Assembly: GCA_015698045.1 (NCBI GenBank)
Contig: BLAL01000274.1
Location: 1,612,001 to 1,676,000 of the forward strand
Direction: 5' to 3'
Origin: Rhizophagus clarus
Lineage: Eukaryota > Glomeromycota > Glomeromycetes > Glomerales > Glomeraceae
Length of the DNA: 64,000 bases
The notes under the pieces were generated by a model. It worked only from the letters and a program-made list of their open reading frames with translations. It searched no databases and was not told where the DNA came from. Position 1 is the first letter of the stretch. Each line of letters opens with the position of its first letter. The position numbers and the translations under genes were made by a program. Shown in pieces: positions 11,428 through 21,497 of this stretch.

Positions 11428-13041
11428 ATGAAACAGCAGAGGCACCTGCAGTGTATCACTGAGCTTGAGGCCGAGAATGTGAAGTTGAGACAGATATTGA
11501 GGAGAATACCAAACGTGAAGCTGAAAATACTGAACTCAAGTCTAAAGTTGGGGAGCTTGAAGCCAGGCTTGCGATATTGGAACAGAGTCCCCCGATAGTG
11601 GATGGACAGCTACAGAATGATAAGAAAGTGACATCAGAGGCATCAGTTGTTGTTGTATCTGATTCGTCATCTTTTCACGAAGTTTATAGTCAGTTAAAAC
11701 TGAGCAGATCGAAGATGTACCAAAGGTACCAGATCAAGAGGAGACATCGGAGGATATGGAGACAGATGTTTCTTGATTAAGGTCCATAAGAAAAGCATTA
11801 GCAATGATTTTAGGAAACGTAATAAGGAAAAGAAACTTAGTAATGCAGGGCAAGATCAAGTATCATTACAAAAAATATCTGATACTGCTTCTGGTATCTC
11901 TTCTTCTGAAAAGCTCGTGAATACAAAAAATGGGCAGGGGTTAATTCAAGAAATTCTCACAACTTTGATGAATCCGCCACTCCTTCATTCCACAGGCGCA
12001 TTGTCTCCCAACCCTCCAGAAATTTCGCTTATCTCGGTAAATATCATTTGCTTATATCAAAGAGCCAGCAATGCAGAAGGTCTCGCAATGAAAGCTAATC
12101 AAGAGGAGATATTAAGCTGGTATTTGTGTGCTAAAGAATTTTTAATTATGGTTAAAGATATCATGGCAAGCGATAGAGTTGGTGAGAAAAAGGCAAAAGG
12201 ACAGAATACGATTTTATTGTCCAACAACTTCCTGAGATAATTTATGTAAGGAAACTCAGAGAGATATAAAAATCTTTGATTTATTCAAAAAAAATAGGGA
12301 TAGATAAGGTCCGGTATATCAAAACTTGTAGCGCAAATTCTATCTCAAAAATTACTAATACAGATCTCCAAAAGGTTATAGATCACTTTTCTAATAATTC
12401 CAATTCTTCTACTGAGGCAGAAATTTCGTCGACCTCGTGTCATCCAAATCATGTGACCAAAATTTTCGAGACGGTCTGTTCTAAAAAAGTTTCGCCTGAA
12501 GTAAATGTATCAACTACACCAAAACCAGCTGAGGTAAGCATCACATCCTTCAACCCATGTCTCTGATTCTTCAAGTGAGACGAGTCCAGGCAATACTTCC
12601 AAAACTGAGGTGAGTACATCATCCACAACTTCCAGTAAGGTAACATCATCTAACAGATCCCGACTTCCGATTTCTATCTTGCCTGAAGATCCTGAAGAGA
12701 AACGAAAACATATCATTGGACTGGTGCTAGAGCGGTTTCCTAATCTATATTTAATCGATAGTAGTGAACATTGTGAGTGGTTCAATTTTAATAATTCAAC
12801 ACTCTGTTTGCTACGCAAGGACCATAAAGAAGAAAGTTTATGGAATAATATAAAAGGTGAATGGGGTCCTGGTAATTATTACGGAGAACAAACTTATCGT
12901 ATCCTATGCAAAGATCCTCTTAATCCTGGAACTCCAATAGTATCTGGACTTCGTCATGTGAGACTGATCACTCGCAGAAGATATCGGGAAAATTCTTGCC
13001 GAAGGAATAGGGGCTATGCGACGTGTAAATCGCATATATAA
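11428..13041 (+). pseudogene. Decayed coiled-coil protein gene, several frameshifts
   Basis: Successive fragments in different frames join into one protein-like series. First is a heptad-rich coiled coil (ITELEAENVKLRQIL, then ENTELKSKVGELEARLAILE); next an acidic segment (KTEQIEDVPKVPDQEETSED), a basic patch (KKSISNDFRKRNKEKKLSN) and a central region (NQEEILSWYLCAKEFLIMVKD, then GEKKAKG). A conserved-looking GIDKVRYIKTCSANSISKIT, a Ser/Thr-rich linker and a C-terminal part (LPEDPEEKRKHIIGLVLERF, CEWFNFNNSTLCLL) follow. Frame breaks lie near 11500, 11700, 11780, 12200, 12540 and 12950. GC content is higher than in the flanks. I believe this resembles an expanded Rhizophagus family of unknown function, often near repeats, but this is recollection rather than a search. 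The ATG at 11428 fits the coiled-coil frame. Confidence 0.6.
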
Positions 13042-13918
13042 ACATATATTTACTTTATTTTTTCTAACAAAAAATTCTTCCTAAGCGTTCTGAAGTCTTC
13101 GAGTAAGCATGTTAGAATAGAGAGTTAATTTTTGAAAAATAATTATATAGACCGCTGACGTAGCATAGAAATGAAATTAACGTCATCATGTACCCGGGCT
13201 AGCTCCCGACTCGTGTAATTATTTTTTCGCATATTACATTTGCATTAGCATTGATCAATAAAACAATATTCGAATATAGATATTTTTTGACGATAATTAT
13301 TTACGCGTGATGGGATATGGGGAGGTGTATGCTAATCGTCTGATTAGCAAGGGGGAATTAGCAAATGACGAAATGACGTGCGTAATTTCCGAAGAAGATC
13401 CGAGAATCGCGAATCTGTTCATAAAAATTCATCTTAACGAAAAAAAAATACTTGATGTGACTTCAGTCGCGTATACAGCTTATTTTCACTTTCATGTCAA
13501 TAATGGGTCGGACTGGCAGAACCTTAATTTTTCTACTATCTGACTTTCAGGCATGTATTTTAAGCAAAAAAGAAAAATAACTGAGACTATTGTACCGAAA
13601 AAGAGGAAAATTAGGACTAACTAAGCAGATAACTTATTTTTTTACTATCGGATTTTCAGGCGCGTATATAGCCAAATTTTCCTAGCATCGGATTTTCAAA
13701 CTGACTCGTTTGCTAAATTGACTAAGCGGATAGCTATCATCGGACTTTTAAACGCGTACACAGCTTATTTTCGGACTCTAAACATAGCTTATCTTTGGAG
13801 TATTATTTCGCGTCGGAACCATACTATATATATGTATCACATCCCTATATATCTATTCTAAATGTATTATTTTTTTTATTAACGAAACTTATTTTTTTTC
13901 GAATTTAACGAACTAATT
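13042..13918. other. Intergenic with short degenerate repeats
   Basis: Words like GCGTATACAGCTTATTTT recur at about 13477, 13658 and 13755, together with ATCGGATTTTCAGGCGCG-like words, indicating an old local tandem array. A 78-codon frame at 13307-13543 (starts MGYGEVYANRLISKGELAND) overlaps the first repeat at its 3' end; its N-terminal half has plausible protein composition, but no family is recognised and it is not called as a gene. Confidence 0.35.
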
Positions 13919-14549
13919 ATGAGTACAAGCGAGCGATATCCCGGATATGAGGGTAAGCAATCTTAAATCCTCAGCAAAAATTTATTCAACTTCTAACCCT
14001 TCTACTTCTAGCTCTTGCATCTTACTTAAAGAATCGGGAAACGTGGTCGTATCGCGGGTTTCTCGTCCTTCACCGCGATACTATTATTGCTTCATCATTC
14101 GCAAGTAATAATTGGAAGGATCTCAATAATATGTGGCTTGACCACTTTCTGGCACAAGCAAGAGAACTTATAATCGATCAAGAAATTTTTATTGCTTTAA
14201 AAGATAAGGTGCGTTTTTTTTATTTAGCAAAGGGAGGGCAACTCCTAGTCGAGCGCGTTTTGACTTAGGAAAATTACTGGGTTTGTTCGCTTGGTATCCA
14301 CTCCAAGCTCTCAATTCAGGCGTCCTAACTTTGTTGTTGGTAAAGTCTGCTGGTTCTGGAGGAGGAATTGGCTATGTACCTCCTTTTACCACAAAATAAA
14401 AAATTGGCACACATTAACAACCTTCTTTCTTTCAGCAGACAAATAAAGAACACTCACAGCGTACAAAAGACTTGGAAAAGTATTGGAATGGGATAATTGC
14501 AGAACGAAATAAGGTTAACAAATTATATAACATCACACAAGTTTCATAA
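13919..14549 (+). CDS. Unknown spliced gene upstream of the Crinkler gene, possibly damaged
   Basis: Exon 1 is 13919-13952 (MSTSERYPGYE). The intron is 13953-14011 (GTAAGC to TTCTAG). Exon 2 is 14012-14208 and reads in phase as LASYLKNRETWSYRGFLVLH, then DTIIASSFASNNWKDLNNMW, ending in IFIALKDK. The last exon is 14436-14549 after CTTTCAG (QTNKEHSQRTKDLEKYWNGI, stop 14547-14549). A further coding-like block at about 14229-14375 (SRARFDLGKLLGLFAWYPLQ, then LLLVKSAGSGGGIGY) splices in phase to the last exon through GTACCT-TTTCAG, but not to exon 2: the gap of 20 bases is too short for an intron and the frame does not fit. Either the copy is frameshifted near 14210 or the block is skipped. No known domain is recognised. 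It ends 54 bp before the Crinkler start on the same strand. Confidence 0.5.
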
Positions 14550-14603
14550 CTTATTTGCTAAGTTAAATCTATTATATAGGATTCTATAAACCGAAAACGA
14601 ACA

Positions 14604-16040
14604 ATGACTGAAGAAGAAAAGGAAAATATTGAACCAAAACCCCCGAACTATTATTACCCTCATGCGTCTTGTACTAGGAAGTCCATTTACAAGTGTTTTC
14701 CCATTAATATTGGCAAAGACCAACTTATTGGAAATCTCAAGGAGGCTATTAAGGCAAAAAAGCATAAGACTTTCCATAATGTAGAGACTGACAAACTCAA
14801 ACTTTGGGAAGTGAAAATTCCCGATGATCGTGACGATCAACTGAGTAATATCTCACTTCAGGACGAAGACGAACTCCTTGCAACCAGGGATGTAGGAGAC
14901 TACTGGGCCAAAAAACCGCCTAAGAGGAACATTCATGTCATAGTCAAACCGCCAGAATCAACCGGTACCAGCCAAGAACAAGAACAGGAGTTGATAGATC
15001 GGGTAACAGAACTTCAGAAGTTACTTAAGTCCTTATATGGTATGTTTGTCTATATCGAGAGGAAGCTTCATGATTCTGTAGTCAAAAGCATACTAATCTA
15101 TCCATATAATGTAGAATTTGACGTTATAGTTAAACCTAAGCGCACAAATGGATTTAAGTGGATTGTGAATATAGAACAGGCGACCCTCGAAAGTCTTAAA
15201 GAAACGATAAATACCAGATATCAGAACTCCGACCTTGAAAATGGTGAAGCGGTACTTAACTTTTTTTGCGATGGCGGAAATTATTCTCCTCGAAGTAACT
15301 TGGAATTTCGTAATATGCTCTGGTTGCTCATCTCGAAAAATAGCCTCAAGTTCTCTGTAAATATAGAAACAACTTTGTCCTTCTCACTTTGGACTTTTTC
15401 GAAAGTGTGCAAGCTTTATGGGATTGGTATTGATGATCCATCATTGTCTGATTTCCCCCTTTTTATTTGCAAATGTGTGGAATTTAATGATGAAAAGTCG
15501 CAAGTAATAATTAAACACCATATGAATGATTTGAGATTTCGTATTAAAGTCATGCCAATAAGTAGAAATGAAGCATCAAGAAGTCAATACGTTTGTACGT
15601 ATCTTGTAGATGTTGCCAACCTTTCTGAGGAAAAATTTGAAATTCACCCAGAAAAAAATGTTACCGGTCCGAATGGTCATGGACCAGTTGATTTTGGTGT
15701 GGTTTCACTTCGAACTCGTAGGTTGGCCGGTATTACTGAAGTAAAAGACAAAGATTTTCTACAGGGTGTTGCTCAAAATGCAGTACAGTGCGAATCATCC
15801 TTGTCATGTAATAATCAAAAAGTTTTCGGTAACATAACTGATGCTGAAAAATGGTATTTTTTGGAGTGTTCACTTGATAGTGATCAAAAACCAAAGTTTA
15901 AACTCTCGAAACCAGTGGTTGTTATATATGGGGAAGAAGACATGGAGGATCGGGCAAAAAAGGTCCTTGGTCATATTGCGTGGTTGCTGGAGGAGGCTCA
16001 AAGGCTGGATGGACCGAACTCAAAGGTTAGGACAGATTAG
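14604..16040 (+). CDS. Crinkler (CRN) family protein with nuclease-like C-terminal domain
   Basis: A 478-residue single-exon frame. Residues about 30-115 match the ubiquitin-like Crinkler N-terminal domain: FPINIGKDQLIGNLKEAIKA, the D-K-L-K-L-W-E-V-K-I-P core (residues 63-73) and a closing strand NIHVIVKPP. A short coiled linker follows (QEQELIDRVTELQKLLKSL). The C-terminal region (about 330-470) holds HPEKNVTGPNGHGPVDFG, then GITEVKDKDFLQGVAQNAV. This D...E-x-K arrangement is the PD-(D/E)xK restriction-endonuclease-like fold described for many CRN effectors. It ends in a helix (KVLGHIAWLLEEAQRL). In oomycetes and chytrids CRNs are host-directed or conflict proteins that act in the nucleus; AM fungi are known to encode them. 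No classic signal peptide is seen, as usual for this family. Family call strong; nuclease activity inferred. Confidence 0.82.
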   Translation: MTEEEKENIEPKPPNYYYPHASCTRKSIYKCFPINIGKDQLIGNLKEAIKAKKHKTFHNVETDKLKLWEVKIPDDRDDQLSNISLQDEDELLATRDVGDYWAKKPPKRNIHVIVKPPESTGTSQEQEQELIDRVTELQKLLKSLYGMFVYIERKLHDSVVKSILIYPYNVEFDVIVKPKRTNGFKWIVNIEQATLESLKETINTRYQNSDLENGEAVLNFFCDGGNYSPRSNLEFRNMLWLLISKNSLKFSVNIETTLSFSLWTFSKVCKLYGIGIDDPSLSDFPLFICKCVEFNDEKSQVIIKHHMNDLRFRIKVMPISRNEASRSQYVCTYLVDVANLSEEKFEIHPEKNVTGPNGHGPVDFGVVSLRTRRLAGITEVKDKDFLQGVAQNAVQCESSLSCNNQKVFGNITDAEKWYFLECSLDSDQKPKFKLSKPVVVIYGEEDMEDRAKKVLGHIAWLLEEAQRLDGPNSKVRTD

Positions 16041-16440
16041 AATATATGTGTGCGTTATTTATTTTGTTCCATTATTTATTTTTGTATAATAATTGATGTA
16101 CCTGGTAAAATAATAAAAAATAATCTGCTAGCGTACGGCCTTGTTTCATACTCAAGTTCCTGGTCTCATGTTTGCGCAGTGATCGTTACACTGGGTGGCT
16201 TTTTTTTTTCAACAAATTTGCATGCTAACGGGATTTACGTCCACATATTTTGGTTGAAATTTTTATTGGCGAATAATGTTCGCTGAAGTCTCTTGGCATT
16301 TTTTTCCGGCATTATAATAATAATACTACACCTACAAAAAACTCTTTCCATGATAAACTATTTTCCGCATATGGGGACATGATTCGCAAGGGAGATTCAA
16401 ATTGGTCTGCATACACATTAATTGAATAATTTAACGTTTA
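16041..16440. other. Intergenic, nothing recognised
   Basis: 3' flank of the Crinkler gene up to the end of the HNH pseudogene. No open frame of plausible composition and no structured repeat was noticed. Confidence 0.4.
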
Positions 16441-17370
16441 CTATGTATCATTGCATTTCACGTACTCCCAACGATATCCTCCAACATAAGCTCGGAATCC
16501 TCGACATACGACACCGATATTTGACTGGTTAATTCCAATTGTACGTTGCGCTTCAGCTATGGATGGAAATTCTCGAGTTACTATCCTTGGAATTACGAAG
16601 CCCGAGACGTACAACGTGTTGCATATTTTCTTTCGGTGTGCACCATTCTAGATTGGATGCATTATTGTTAGTAGAGTCGCCATCAATATTATTTACATAT
16701 TCTTTTCCTTCTTTGGGACAAAATGCTAATGCCACCAAGCGATGAACAAGATATCCTTCTCGAGCGGTTTTTCGATGACCTATATGCAATGAACCTTGGG
16801 TGATTTCACCATTTGTTAGCTGAATTCTTCCAAGAGATGAAACTCTGAATTTTCGTGAATCAAGCTCTATTTCTCTCCATTCTTCATTTAGTTTGGGTTC
16901 TATGTGATCTTCATAATACTGTACATCCAACGCCAACCACCAGAAGTTTTTGCTTCCCACTACAACATTCTGAAATGCAAGTTTCTGAAATTTTGAGTGC
17001 ATTACTGACGAGGCGAATAGAGTCCCAAATCTGAACAACATTTCCGTCTATCGTTTTCTGCACAATTTTTCTGGATCCGATATGACCGTGATTTGAGAAT
17101 ATCCTACGCTCAGCATTCTCTATAAGGGTTACCCATTCCAAATTATCAGCCCGATTATCATGTTTGATACCATTGATATGATTAACATGGGGCAATTAAA
17201 ATATGAACAGCAATATTTTTATAAACCTTATTGATTTTTAACCCTATTTGTATAAAACCTTTTCTTTTACAGGGATTTCGCCTAAATATCATACCTTTTT
17301 TGTTCTTGATGCGTCCAAGATTGGAAACCAGTAAGCCTGAAGAAGTTGCTACTGGTAACCAAACTTCCAT
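16441..17370 (-). pseudogene. Double NUMOD4-HNH-NUMOD1 endonuclease-like gene, frameshifted
   Basis: Read on the minus strand from ATG at 17370. Unit 1 has a NUMOD4-like motif (SSGLLVSNLGRIKNKKG), an HNH_3 core (HVNHINGIKHDNRADNLEWV) and a NUMOD1-like helix-turn-helix (NVVQIWDSIRLVSNALKISE). Unit 2 has NUMOD4 (EEWREIELDSRKFRVSSLGR), an HNH_3 core (YVNNIDGDSTNNNASNLEWC) and NUMOD1 (FPSIAEAQRTIGINQSNIGV, ending VGGYRWEYVKCNDT with stop at 16441-16443). Frame changes occur near 17190 (with loss of the loop between VHILIA and HVNHING), near 16940 and near 16575. In unit 2 the first His of the HNH motif is Asn. NUMOD/HNH proteins are best known from phage and organelle homing endonucleases; free-standing nuclear copies are expanded in Glomeromycotina. 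This copy is dead. Confidence 0.75.
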
Positions 17371-18933
17371 TATGATATCTATTATTTATCATTTTAAATT
17401 TAAATCACATCAGGAAAGCTCTATCAAGGCAACTCGCTATACTTTTGCTAAGCAACCCTCCGCAAACAGCGCATACAGAGCTGAACAAAGAAGTTAAGGA
17501 AAAACTTCCGAAAAATGTGAATAATGGTATGATACGCAAGAACAGATATAGCCAGAAAATTTTATGACATCTTTAAAGCGATAGGGGAGGAAAAGATTCT
17601 TCGTATCAAGTCTTTTGCTGCGAAGTGAGGTCACATACATTATCAAAAATTAGGCGAAATTACTGTGCCATAGTCACGGTATAATGTTCTGGCGTCGGAA
17701 GTCGGAACACCCTCAACGTGTATTTTTGTGTTCTGGATTTTTTTTTAGTAATGATACACTGATACCCAATAATTCACTACGTGTTGGTTCATTTTTTACT
17801 TTCATTTTTACTTAGCCAGCCGGCCCTTTCTCATGTAATACTTTACGAAAAAAAAATAAAGATTTATATTGAATTTTTAAACTTGTTTGAATGTTGTGTT
17901 TATAATCATAAATATAAATTAAGTCTTCAAAGTATTTTAGGACGTTAAATTTCTAAAAAAAAATAAAATAAAATAAATAAAAGTCATCTACATTTACAGT
18001 CAGTGGAGTTGGAGAACTGAAAAACTCGAAGTCAAGCGAAACTATATTTGATTAGCTTAATGTTATAAGTTACAGCAAATAGAGGTAATCGATTAAATTA
18101 TTTTAGCGACCCACTTCAAAATTTCTAATAAAATTTTATTGTCAAATATATAAAATAAAAAAGGGAATGTAAATATTTCATTACTGTTTATTTACCAACT
18201 TTTTTTCTATACAAAAATTTTAAATGAGGTTATATATATCTTTACAAGATGCGTAAAAAGGGTCTTTCTTTCATCTAAGGATCAAATATTAAATTCTCAT
18301 ATATTTCATTGTTGGAATGTTTTATTTATTTTTTTTTAATGACGTTTGATAACTTTTTTTTTAAAAAAAAAAATTAATTAGATTGTTAGACAGTAATAAG
18401 TATTAATGATAAAGGATGCACAGTATTTCAGATACTTTTTATAAGATCCGTTAAAAATCCGAAACTCTCATTAGATTCACTCTCCGCATAATTAAGAACC
18501 ATAATATATAGTCTTGTATCCAACTCAATTTCGCCTCACCATTTGAAATTTAATAAACTATTTTTATCCAGTTGTGACTGGTAAAGTAAATATTGAGTAT
18601 CGGGATTTGGATTTGATTCCAGTAAATCATCTTTTGGAATACCGTTTAAAGAAAAGCTTTTTTTTTCTGAGTAACGCTTTTGGAATAATTTGTACTACTG
18701 AATATACTTACTGACTAAGAAAAACAATCGTTTTGTAAAACATGCTCTGAGCCTTGCTGATTCATCACTAATCAGATGATTAGTAGTATACGCTACGATA
18801 TATCAATAAATACTTTGATAACAACTCATTTTAAAGAAAACTTTTTAGTGAAAATTTTTTAGTTTTTTTTTTTTTTTTTTTTTTTAACAATTTTCGTACA
18901 TAGTATTTTTTCTTTTATCATTTACGTTCAAGT
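17371..18933. other. Intergenic, nothing recognised
   Basis: 1.5 kb of AT-rich DNA without a credible gene. Poly(A) and poly(T) tracts occur at about 17850, 18330-18375 and 18858-18884, the last just upstream of the next start codon. A plus-strand frame at 17231-17497 is the antisense of the HNH pseudogene plus flank. Confidence 0.4.
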
Positions 18934-19833
18934 ATGTCTTCTTTTAAATATAACCGTTATGAAACCTACGCCCGATTTTCTTCTTTACTTGAAAAGTTTC
19001 TTGAACAAGAATTTGGAGAGTCCGATTACAGCTGTCATGAAGATATTTACGACAAGATTTACAATGAAAAATTTTCGTTGCCTAATAATTCTTCATATTA
19101 CAATTATAATTATAATATTTACATCAATAAATATTCACCATCTTGTAATGACTCTAAAAATTACTTAGATATCAATGAGTCGAATATTAAGGTATTATTT
19201 TATTTTAATTTACAAATTAAAATGAAATTATAAAATTTATATGGATGGCACGTGTATTATATATATATACAAATTAGAATGAAAACTTGGACTCTGTTTA
19301 TGAATGCTCGTCAATCGGGGAAGATTCAGAAGAGAGTGATGATAATTTTGACAGTTCAACTGAAAAAAGTGAAGATGATATACCAGAAGATTTACGTGAT
19401 TTACTTCGATTTTATAATGAATGGGATGATGATGATGATTCCATGATCGAAGACGATTTTGATGTTGATAGACAATTTGACGAAGAAATTAAAAATGTAA
19501 ATGCAATATATATGTAAACACCGCTTTTGTTAGGCCGTGCAAATTATATGTATATGTTTTTTATTTCTAGGACAAAGCGAATGAACGTACCTTTATGCTT
19601 AAATGTGATATTCGTCCATCGACCAGTGATGGCGAGGACAATATTGTAGAAAATGATATAAAGAAAGGTAAATTTGGAGCCATCAGACATAAAGTGAGTT
19701 AACTTAAATTATTAATATCAAAATTTAAACAAAATATTTTGTCCAATTAAAATATTTTTATATTTTTTAAAAAAAAAAATAGAAATATCGAGTTCATCAA
19801 TATCTTACACCTTGGACGACCTCTTATCATTAA
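18934..19833 (+). CDS. Four-exon gene for a small acidic protein of unknown function
   Basis: Exons are 18934-19191, 19278-19496, 19571-19693 and 19783-19833. All introns are GT-AG (GTATTA/ATTAG, GTAAAT/TTCTAG, GTGAGT/AATAG), 74-89 nt long and in phase 0, giving 216 residues. The N-terminus is helical (YETYARFSSLLEKFLEQEFG). A Tyr/Asn-rich stretch follows (SSYYNYNYNIYINKYS), then a very acidic Ser/Asp/Glu region (SIGEDSEESDDNFDSSTEKS and EWDDDDDSMIEDDFDVD). The C-terminus is mixed and basic (IKKGKFGAIRHKKYRVHQYL). No signal peptide, membrane segment or known domain is seen. An acidic low-complexity protein of this kind could be a nuclear or RNP-associated factor, but that is a guess. Three phase-0 introns that close the frame argue for a real gene. 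Confidence 0.7.
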
Positions 19834-20239
19834 TAGATGTCAATCATCAAATATACTTAACGTACGTTTGATGTAATTTTATTATGTTTATTATCACCTT
19901 ACTGAGTAATATTTAACGTTGGTTACAATATGTATAGGATGGTCCAAATTTAATATTTTACGGATCTTTATTCTTCATTTAATATCAAACAAAATTCTTA
20001 TAACGGCGATTATTAATCTAATGAACTTTTATTGCTTTAATTATCATTGAATCATTACTAGACGCATTAAATAAAAATTTATTATAGAGGATATACTGTA
20101 TAATACTCATGTAATGCTTAATAGGTTAAAATCATTATTTGCTATATAAAATTGTTTCTAAAACTAATTCAATTGTTATCCAAATTATAAAATAATCTAC
20201 TAAATAAATTTTTTTAAGTAAGTTATCATTCAATATTCA
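19834..20239. other. Intergenic, nothing recognised
   Basis: AT-rich 3' flank of the acidic-protein gene up to the Sel1 relic. No coding or repeat structure noticed. Confidence 0.4.
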
Positions 20240-20825
20240 TGCGCATGTACAGAATTATGGGTTATTTTTATGAGGAAGGTGAAAATACAGAAGAAAATTT
20301 ATAAAAAGCTATTCAATGACATGAATGCAGCAGAAAATGGAAGTAAAGTAGCACAATATGATTTAGACTATTGCTATAAAAATGGAAAAGGTACTCAAAA
20401 AGACGGAAAAAATACAAAGTCAGCTGATAAAGGTATATTTAAACTTGGAAATTGCTATGAATTGGAACTGAAATTAACAAAAAAAATAGCATCGTAAACT
20501 GCTGAGAATGACAACAAATTAGCATTATATAAGTTAGGTGAATTTTATGAATTAGGAAAGGATGTTAAACTGTTAATAAGAACGAAACGAGAGATTTGCA
20601 TTTTATCAATCAAGATACGTAGATGCCCAATATAAAAGTTAATATTTTTATAGTAATGATTTGATTTTTATATTTAACAAAGAAGAAGCAATTAGGTTAT
20701 ATGATATTGCTACAAAAGGAGGAAATGGTGATGGACAAAAAAGTCTCGCATTCTTGTTTGAATATGGCGAAGGAACAGAAAAAATATAGAAAAAGATATT
20801 TATTGGTATAAGCAAGCTGTATAAT
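20240..20825 (+). pseudogene. Relic of a Sel1-like repeat gene
   Basis: Broken Sel1 repeats in several frames: GYFYEEGENTEENL followed by a stop; AAENGSKVAQYDLDYCYKNG; IFKLGNCYELE; ENDNKLALYKLGEFYELGKD; and KSLAFLFEYGEGTEK followed by a stop at about 20787. The ALYKLGE-YELGK segment matches the penultimate part of the intact genes, so this is a decayed 3' region of the same subfamily. Internal stops and indels rule out function. Confidence 0.75.
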
Positions 20826-21497
20826 GTTAACTCGTTTTTACTGTCCCTTAGAGATTAATGGAAAGATTATAATGCAATATATATTGAAATCACAGATGTA
20901 AAAGTCTATATATTTATTTAACTTAGCAATTTCAAATATCTATTCTTCATTTTTTATCAAATGTTTAACTAAAATATAATTATCTTAATATAATAAAATT
21001 TATTTATGGTAAGCTTTTATTGAATAATTGGAGACGTTATCGTGCTTGGGTTTTGGGCTTTGAGTATATTAATCTTGTTTCGCTGCAATTTCATTTCTCG
21101 TTTATTTATGGGCTAAAATGATAACTTAGCTGGTTACTAGAAATAGAAACCATTATCCAAGGCAAAAATATTGCAATCCATAAAAATTTGCGTAATAAAT
21201 CTTAATGATTTGATATGATTTATTGTAAAAAAAAAAAAAAAATAACATCATACGTAAGTAAGGTAACTCTTATTTGATCACTTATCTGCGGCACCAATTA
21301 TTAATAAAAATCAGACTTAAGTTTACACGAACCCCTTATAATGTTTGATTAGCTAATAATGACATAATTCGTTCATTATTAGGGAAGTTAGCTTAAAAAT
21401 ACGAAGTTTGTTATTGAGTTATTAAGAGAAAATTTTTTTTTTTTTTCATTTTTGTCATTTCTTAACCAATAAAAAAAAAAAAACTAACGCAACAGAC
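20826..21497. other. Intergenic upstream of the TPR-SET gene
   Basis: No gene seen. T- and A-runs at about 21429-21445 and 21471-21483 lie immediately before the ATG at 21498, a pattern shared by several genes in the window and possibly promoter/5' UTR structure. Confidence 0.4.

Noticed and set aside
13307..13543. 78-codon frame with plausible N-terminal composition
   Set aside because: No family, and its 3' part runs into local degenerate repeats; not enough to call a gene.
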